A DNA stretch of 32,677 nt from Bacteroidota bacterium. GTDB taxonomy: Bacteria; Bacteroidota; Bacteroidia; Bacteroidales; JAAUTT01. The translations under genes and the position numbers were made by a program. The first letter of the stretch is position 1. Every line of letters starts with the position of its first letter. The DNA lies in assembly GCA_020048915.1 (NCBI GenBank), contig JAIFLU010000172.1, positions 1-32,677 on the forward strand, read 5' to 3'. The notes beneath the pieces are model-generated. The model searched no databases and had not been told where the DNA came from. It saw only the letters and a program-made list of their open reading frames with translations. Below are positions 28,105-32,677 of this stretch, in pieces.

Positions 28105-30570
28105 ATGAAACGAAATTCATTTTTGCTAATTCTTTTTCTGAGTTTACTTGTTTTTTTGTCGCATGCTCAAAATTCGAAAAAGCCTATTCAGGTAAGCGGT
28201 ATTTACCCGGGATTAGCATATTTTAATAATGAGGGAGAGTGCGGTACGGGTGCACTTGTTCCCTGGGCCGGCCGTTTGTGGGTAATCACTTACGGCCCTC
28301 ATTTGCCTTTTGGTTCATCAGACAAATTATATGAAATTACACCTGATTTAAAAAAGATTACCAGGCCGGAGAGTATTGGTGGAACACCTGCCAACCGGAT
28401 GATTCATAAAGAAAGCAATCAGCTTTTTATCGGGCCATATGTCATCGATTCGAATAAGAATGTGCGTATTATAACTATTAAAGATGCACCAGGCCGGTTT
28501 ACAGGGATAGCCCGCAGTTTGTCCGATCCCAAAAACAAAGTTATCATTGGCACCATGGAAGAAGGATTTTATGAGATCGATGTCCATTCATTGGCAGTAA
28601 ATACCTTGTATAAGGATGAAAACCAATTGCAACGCGAAGGGTTTAAAAGTTACGAAAGTGATTTGTTGGTTGGCGTTCATGGCAAAGGTCTGTATTCAGG
28701 GCAGGGCGTACTTGTGTTTTCGAACAACGGAGAACAAGGCGAGAAAGCCAGGACTGATCCACGGACCGAGGCAGGTTCTCTGTCAGAATGGGATGGAAAA
28801 AACTGGAAGTTAATTCGTCGGAATCAGTTTACTGAAGTGACCGGGCCCGGAGGTATTTATGGGAATGAAAATCCTGAAACAGATCCAATCTGGGCAACTG
28901 GTTGGGATTATAAATCTGTTTTGCTAGGCATACGCGATAAGGGCAAATGGTCGTTTTATCGTTTGCCCAAAGCGAGTAATAGTTACGATGGTGCTCATGG
29001 CTGGAATACCGAATGGCCTCGTATTCGCAACATAGGGACTGAAAAAAGTCCTGACTACCTGATGACGATGCACGGTATGTTCTGGCACTTTCCGCAAACA
29101 TTTACTTCGGACAATACTGCTGGAATCCGTCCGCGGTCGTCGTACCTTAAAGTTATTGGCGATTTTACCCGCTGGAACGATCAATTGGTATTTGGTTGCG
29201 ACGATGCTGCCAAAAGCGAATTTTTGAATAAACGCCAGGCAAAAGGAGGAATTGCAGGGCCCGGGCAATCGCAATCAAACCTTTGGTTTACGCCACTTAA
29301 TCAACCCGATCAAACAGGTACTAACGATGCTTCAGGTTCAGTTTGGTTGCAGGAAAGTATAAAATCAGGAGCCGTTTCCGATGCATTTTTGTTTGCCGGA
29401 TGGAATAAAAGAATCGCATGGTTAAAAAATGAAGGATCTCAGGATGTGAATTTTACCTTTGAAATTGATCGGAATGGAAATAACCAATGGCGCAAATTAG
29501 AAACCTTGAATGTTCCTGCCAATGGGTCCAATCACATTGAATTTGCAGAAATGGAAACCGGGCAATGGATAAGGGTTATTGCCGACAGGGCTACAAAAGC
29601 TTCCGTTTCTTTTGTATACGCATCGAATAAAGTGCAGCCTGCAACAGCCGATCAAATGTTCGACGGAATTGCCCCTTTGGAGTCCAAACAAAATAAGGGA
29701 GGTCTGCTTTATAGTTTAGGAGATAATCGTCGTGTACTGGGAATTTTGGCCAACAGCAGCGAAGGAAATAACAGCACAGAAACAGGGTATTACGAGATGG
29801 ACGATCGAATGAATATCGTACCAAAAACAAACGACTCTATGGCTACAATCATTAGGGAGAATGTGGCTGTTCCTGCTAAAGTTGTTACTGCTGAAGTTGG
29901 TTCGTATCTTATTGTTGACGATTCGAAACGCCGGTGGAGATTGCCTCTGGGCAATGAACAATATCAGCGTTTGATGGAAAAACAAGCCTTGCGTATCTGC
30001 CGCGAGGTTGCCACCGAACGCGACTTGTTCAGCTGTGGCGGAACTTTCTACGAATTGCCTGCCGAAAATGCCGATGGGTATGCTAAAATCCGTCCTGTTT
30101 CGTCGCATAGCTTCAAAATAAACGACTATGTTTCGTACCGTGGAATGCTGGTTATGACGGGTATCGATGCCTCCAAAGCAATGAATAATCCACATGTCTT
30201 TCAATCGGCCGATCAGAAATGTACGGTATGGGCAGGAGCCATTGATGATTTGTGGAAGATGGGCAAACCTGTTGGTAAAGGCGGTCCCTGGATGAATAGC
30301 GAAGTTGTGGCTAAAGTACCATCCGACCCTTACTTATTTGGATGTTACGATGAGCGAACCCTCACCATATCGCACAAAGCCAATCATACAGTTAAAATTA
30401 CAGTTGAATTCGATCCAACCGGTGACAATAGCTGGGTTACTTACCACAGTTTCATCGTGAAAGCCAATGAAAAAATCACATTCAAATTTCCCGAAAACAT
30501 ACAGGCTCGCTGGATTCGTTTTGTTTCGGATGAGAAAACCACAGCCACAGCATGGCTGGATTACAAGTAA
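28105..30570 (+). CDS. Large exported protein of unknown function with beta-propeller-like N-terminus
   Basis: An 821-aa protein with a signal peptide (MKRNSFLLILFLSLLVFLSHAQ). Residues about 25-400 show repeated short beta-rich units around Gly-rich turns (GRLWVITYG; NQLFIGPYVID; NKVIIGTMEEGFYEID; DQLVFGCDD), suggesting a propeller. A roughly 60-residue beta module occurs twice: residues 448-507 (FEIDRNGNNQW … WIRVIADRATKASVSFVY) and at the extreme C-terminus, 763-821 (EFDPTGDNSW … WIRFVSDEKTTATAWLDY). I do not recognise a named family. It lies 19 bases after the GH43 gene and before a GH2, so it probably acts on or binds the same glycan; a new lyase or glycosidase, or a binding scaffold, are all possible. 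Confidence 0.85.
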   Translation: MKRNSFLLILFLSLLVFLSHAQNSKKPIQVSGIYPGLAYFNNEGECGTGALVPWAGRLWVITYGPHLPFGSSDKLYEITPDLKKITRPESIGGTPANRMIHKESNQLFIGPYVIDSNKNVRIITIKDAPGRFTGIARSLSDPKNKVIIGTMEEGFYEIDVHSLAVNTLYKDENQLQREGFKSYESDLLVGVHGKGLYSGQGVLVFSNNGEQGEKARTDPRTEAGSLSEWDGKNWKLIRRNQFTEVTGPGGIYGNENPETDPIWATGWDYKSVLLGIRDKGKWSFYRLPKASNSYDGAHGWNTEWPRIRNIGTEKSPDYLMTMHGMFWHFPQTFTSDNTAGIRPRSSYLKVIGDFTRWNDQLVFGCDDAAKSEFLNKRQAKGGIAGPGQSQSNLWFTPLNQPDQTGTNDASGSVWLQESIKSGAVSDAFLFAGWNKRIAWLKNEGSQDVNFTFEIDRNGNNQWRKLETLNVPANGSNHIEFAEMETGQWIRVIADRATKASVSFVYASNKVQPATADQMFDGIAPLESKQNKGGLLYSLGDNRRVLGILANSSEGNNSTETGYYEMDDRMNIVPKTNDSMATIIRENVAVPAKVVTAEVGSYLIVDDSKRRWRLPLGNEQYQRLMEKQALRICREVATERDLFSCGGTFYELPAENADGYAKIRPVSSHSFKINDYVSYRGMLVMTGIDASKAMNNPHVFQSADQKCTVWAGAIDDLWKMGKPVGKGGPWMNSEVVAKVPSDPYLFGCYDERTLTISHKANHTVKITVEFDPTGDNSWVTYHSFIVKANEKITFKFPENIQARWIRFVSDEKTTATAWLDYK

Positions 30571-30590
30571 GCATTTTTGACCAATGCTTA
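30568..30590 (+). terminator. Hairpin overlapping a stop codon, weak terminator candidate
   Basis: TAAGCATT (30568-30575) pairs perfectly with AATGCTTA (30583-30590) across a 7-base loop; the first three bases are the stop codon of the 821-aa gene. No T run follows, so complete termination is doubtful. It may instead protect or process the transcript before the GH2 gene. Confidence 0.35.
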
Positions 30591-30649
30591 AATAATTGAC
30601 TTTTGAGAATTATTGGAAATACATAAAAAAAATTTAAAATCAAATTCTT

Positions 30650-32677
30650 ATGGCAAAGTTTAAAATTGCTATTCTGGTGCTTTTTCTATTTATTGGCACT
30701 GTTCAGGCAGCTAATGGTGAAAATCCAACTACTGGCGAATCACTAATTTCACTGAATGGAAGCTGGAATTTCAAGGCTGATTATTATAATAACGGTGAAG
30801 ATCAAGCCTGGTTTGGAAGTAAATTCAACGATTCGGGCTGGGATAAAATGAATGTGCCCGGCAACTGGGATATCCGGGACGAGTATGCCAATTATATCGG
30901 AAAAGGCTGGTACCGGACTACTTTTGAAACGCCTTCGGTAATCGATGGCAAAGTGGTGCGCTTGAACTTTGAAGCCGTAGGAATCGACTACAAAGTTTGG
31001 TTAAACGGTGAGCAAATTGCCAATGTTACGGGTGGATATTTTTCGAACTATATAAATATCAGCGGTAAGCTAAAAAGTGGTGCTAAAAATACGCTGGTGG
31101 TTTGTTCCGATAACACTTTCCGGAGCGGAGCTTACTGGAGTTGGGGTGGTATCCGGCGTCCGGTTACTTTAGTACTTAATAAACCGGTATTTGTAGAGTC
31201 AGCGCATATTATAGCCATTCCTGACCTGAAAAAAGGAACGGCGAGTGTTTCAGTAAGCGCAGAGCTATTCAATGCAAGCCAAACAAAAGAAAACATGTCT
31301 CTTGATTATGAGCTTAGTTTTGGAGGTAAACTCATAAAAAAAGGTAATGTAACTGTATTATTGACTGGTGACTCCAATCAAAAAGCTGGATTTGAATTTC
31401 CGCTTACAAAGAAAGAGGTGAAACTCTGGCACTTCGATTTTCCAAATCTCTATACGCTGAAACTGCTTGTAAAAAAGGGTAATGAATTGGTTCATGCCGT
31501 TCAGGAGCGTTTTGGAATCCGAAAGGTAGAAATTGTTAACGGGGAATTTTTACTCAATGGAGAACCTGTCAGGGCCATGGGTATGAATTGGGTGGCTGAT
31601 GATCGCCTCACAGGGAATACGTTGCCCGCAGAGGTTTTTAAGCGCGACATTGATAATATGAAATTACTTGGAGTTACTATTACAAGACTGTCGCATCTGC
31701 CTTTGCCCAAAGAAGTTTACGATTATCTGGATGAAAAAGGGATGTTGATCATTGCCGAAATCCCGCTCTGGGGGATTACAAACTTAACTGATCCGGCAAA
31801 TCCGATTGCAAGGACATGGATCAAACAATTGGTAAACAATAATTTTAATCATCCATCGATCATTGGTTGGTGCGTCGGAAACGAAATTGGAGATAAAAAC
31901 CGAAACACCAAGGTTATGGAGTACGCTGAAAAGGCCATCAAATACGTCAAAGACAGTCTTGATAACTCCCGTTTGGTTGTTCTGGTTTCACATACGGCCA
32001 ATCACCAAAAAGAAGATCCTTCACAATTTGGGGATATAGTGCCATACAATACCTATGGTTCCTGGGGGAAAAACGTGGATAAAGTTCATGAATTTCAACC
32101 CGGTAAAATGATTTTTGTATCTGAATGTGGTTCAAATCTGATCGGTGAAGATCTAAATACCTCTACCGGCAATTTTTCAAAAATGCTGAACGAATTTCGT
32201 GGCCGGAAATACATGTTTGGCGCATCGCTCTGGACATACAACGATTACCGGAGCAATTACCGCTCATCCGATCCAAGCTGGGACAGTAAAGTTTCACAAA
32301 ACCGCGACTGGGGGGTGGTCGATGGCTATGGCAATAAAAAACGGGCGTATCATATTATCCGCAAGGAGTTTGCGCCTATTAAATCGTTGGAGGTTAAAGA
32401 TAATGGAACCTCATTAATTGTAAGCCTAGAACCACGTGCGAAACTAGATCTACCAGCTTTCAATTTGCGCGATTATAAATTGGTTTGTGAAGAGTTCGGG
32501 AAAAACAATGAGCTGCTTAATAAAACAGAGATCATCCTTTCGGTGATAATGCCTGGCGATGCTTTGCAGGTGAAGACTTTTGCCATAAAAGGAAATCCAT
32601 CCGCCCGCAAAATTTCGCTGATAAGCCCCACCGGTTATAACCTTATGGATACGAGTATCTGTTACCAGACTCCTGAA
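30650..32677 (+). CDS. Glycoside hydrolase family 2 protein (3' end beyond window)
   Basis: An open frame of 676 codons runs to the window edge without a stop. After a signal peptide (ending near VQAAN) come a jelly-roll sugar-binding domain (LNGSWNFKADYY … VPGNWDIRDEY … GKGWYRTTFE), an immunoglobulin-like domain (about 185-290) and the TIM barrel. Acid/base Glu412 lies in WCVGNEIGD and nucleophile Glu492 in MIFVSECGS, 80 residues apart as is usual in GH2. Candidates are beta-galactosidase, beta-glucuronidase or beta-mannosidase types; the sequence seen does not settle which. It follows the 821-aa gene after 79 bases and is probably the last visible member of the same enzyme operon. Confidence 0.93.
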   Translation, partial: MAKFKIAILVLFLFIGTVQAANGENPTTGESLISLNGSWNFKADYYNNGEDQAWFGSKFNDSGWDKMNVPGNWDIRDEYANYIGKGWYRTTFETPSVIDGKVVRLNFEAVGIDYKVWLNGEQIANVTGGYFSNYINISGKLKSGAKNTLVVCSDNTFRSGAYWSWGGIRRPVTLVLNKPVFVESAHIIAIPDLKKGTASVSVSAELFNASQTKENMSLDYELSFGGKLIKKGNVTVLLTGDSNQKAGFEFPLTKKEVKLWHFDFPNLYTLKLLVKKGNELVHAVQERFGIRKVEIVNGEFLLNGEPVRAMGMNWVADDRLTGNTLPAEVFKRDIDNMKLLGVTITRLSHLPLPKEVYDYLDEKGMLIIAEIPLWGITNLTDPANPIARTWIKQLVNNNFNHPSIIGWCVGNEIGDKNRNTKVMEYAEKAIKYVKDSLDNSRLVVLVSHTANHQKEDPSQFGDIVPYNTYGSWGKNVDKVHEFQPGKMIFVSECGSNLIGEDLNTSTGNFSKMLNEFRGRKYMFGASLWTYNDYRSNYRSSDPSWDSKVSQNRDWGVVDGYGNKKRAYHIIRKEFAPIKSLEVKDNGTSLIVSLEPRAKLDLPAFNLRDYKLVCEEFGKNNELLNKTEIILSVIMPGDALQVKTFAIKGNPSARKISLISPTGYNLMDTSICYQTPE

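Noticed and set aside
1-32677. Searched for CRISPR arrays, tRNA/rRNA genes, insertion sequences and phage genes
   Set aside because: None with supporting sequence features was found by eye on either strand.

Overview
The window is a Bacteroidota chromosome segment. Signs of this are a SusC/SusD pair, TAnnTTTG-type promoter elements, no clear Shine-Dalgarno sequences, AT-rich intergenic DNA and signal peptides that often end before a Gln. I lean towards the Bacteroidales/Marinilabiliales part of the phylum, but the sequence alone does not settle that. Genes are dense: no gene-free stretch exceeds 300 bases. I see no tRNA, rRNA, CRISPR array or insertion sequence.

Left part (1-7.9 kb), housekeeping: ruvX and def run rightward and converge on a dihydroorotate dehydrogenase-like gene across a perfect 17-bp hairpin. 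A ComEC-type membrane protein, the potassium uptake pair trkA-trkH (6 bases apart) and a small lipoprotein with its own likely promoter follow. All of these frames are intact.

Right part (8.1 kb to the end), a polysaccharide utilisation locus (PUL). A leftward LacI-family regulator is divergent from a rightward run: SSS sodium/solute symporter, cytoplasmic FAD-dependent oxidoreductase, SusC, SusD, then a terminator. A LacI-type operator with a CG centre lies between the divergent genes. After the terminator a second co-directional run encodes exported carbohydrate-active proteins: a five-bladed-propeller glycosidase-like protein, a GH97, a DUF5703/GH95-like (alpha/alpha)6 protein, a GH29-like lipoprotein, a second propeller protein (frameshifted), a small fibronectin-III protein (frameshifted), a GH43 with a C-terminal beta-sandwich, an 821-aa protein of unknown function with an internal duplication, and a GH2 cut by the window end.

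Inferred logic: SusC/D would import oligosaccharides, the exported enzymes would trim side chains (fucose-, galactose- and pentose-type activities are plausible), the symporter would carry a monomer across the inner membrane, and the oxidoreductase would oxidise something inside, under LacI control. The substrate cannot be named from the sequence.

Most notable points: susC carries one in-frame TAA and two other PUL genes each carry one frameshift, while the housekeeping genes are clean; the GH97 lacks most catalytic positions known for its family; and the 821-aa protein, the DUF5703 protein and the FAD oxidoreductase are plausible sources of undescribed activities.
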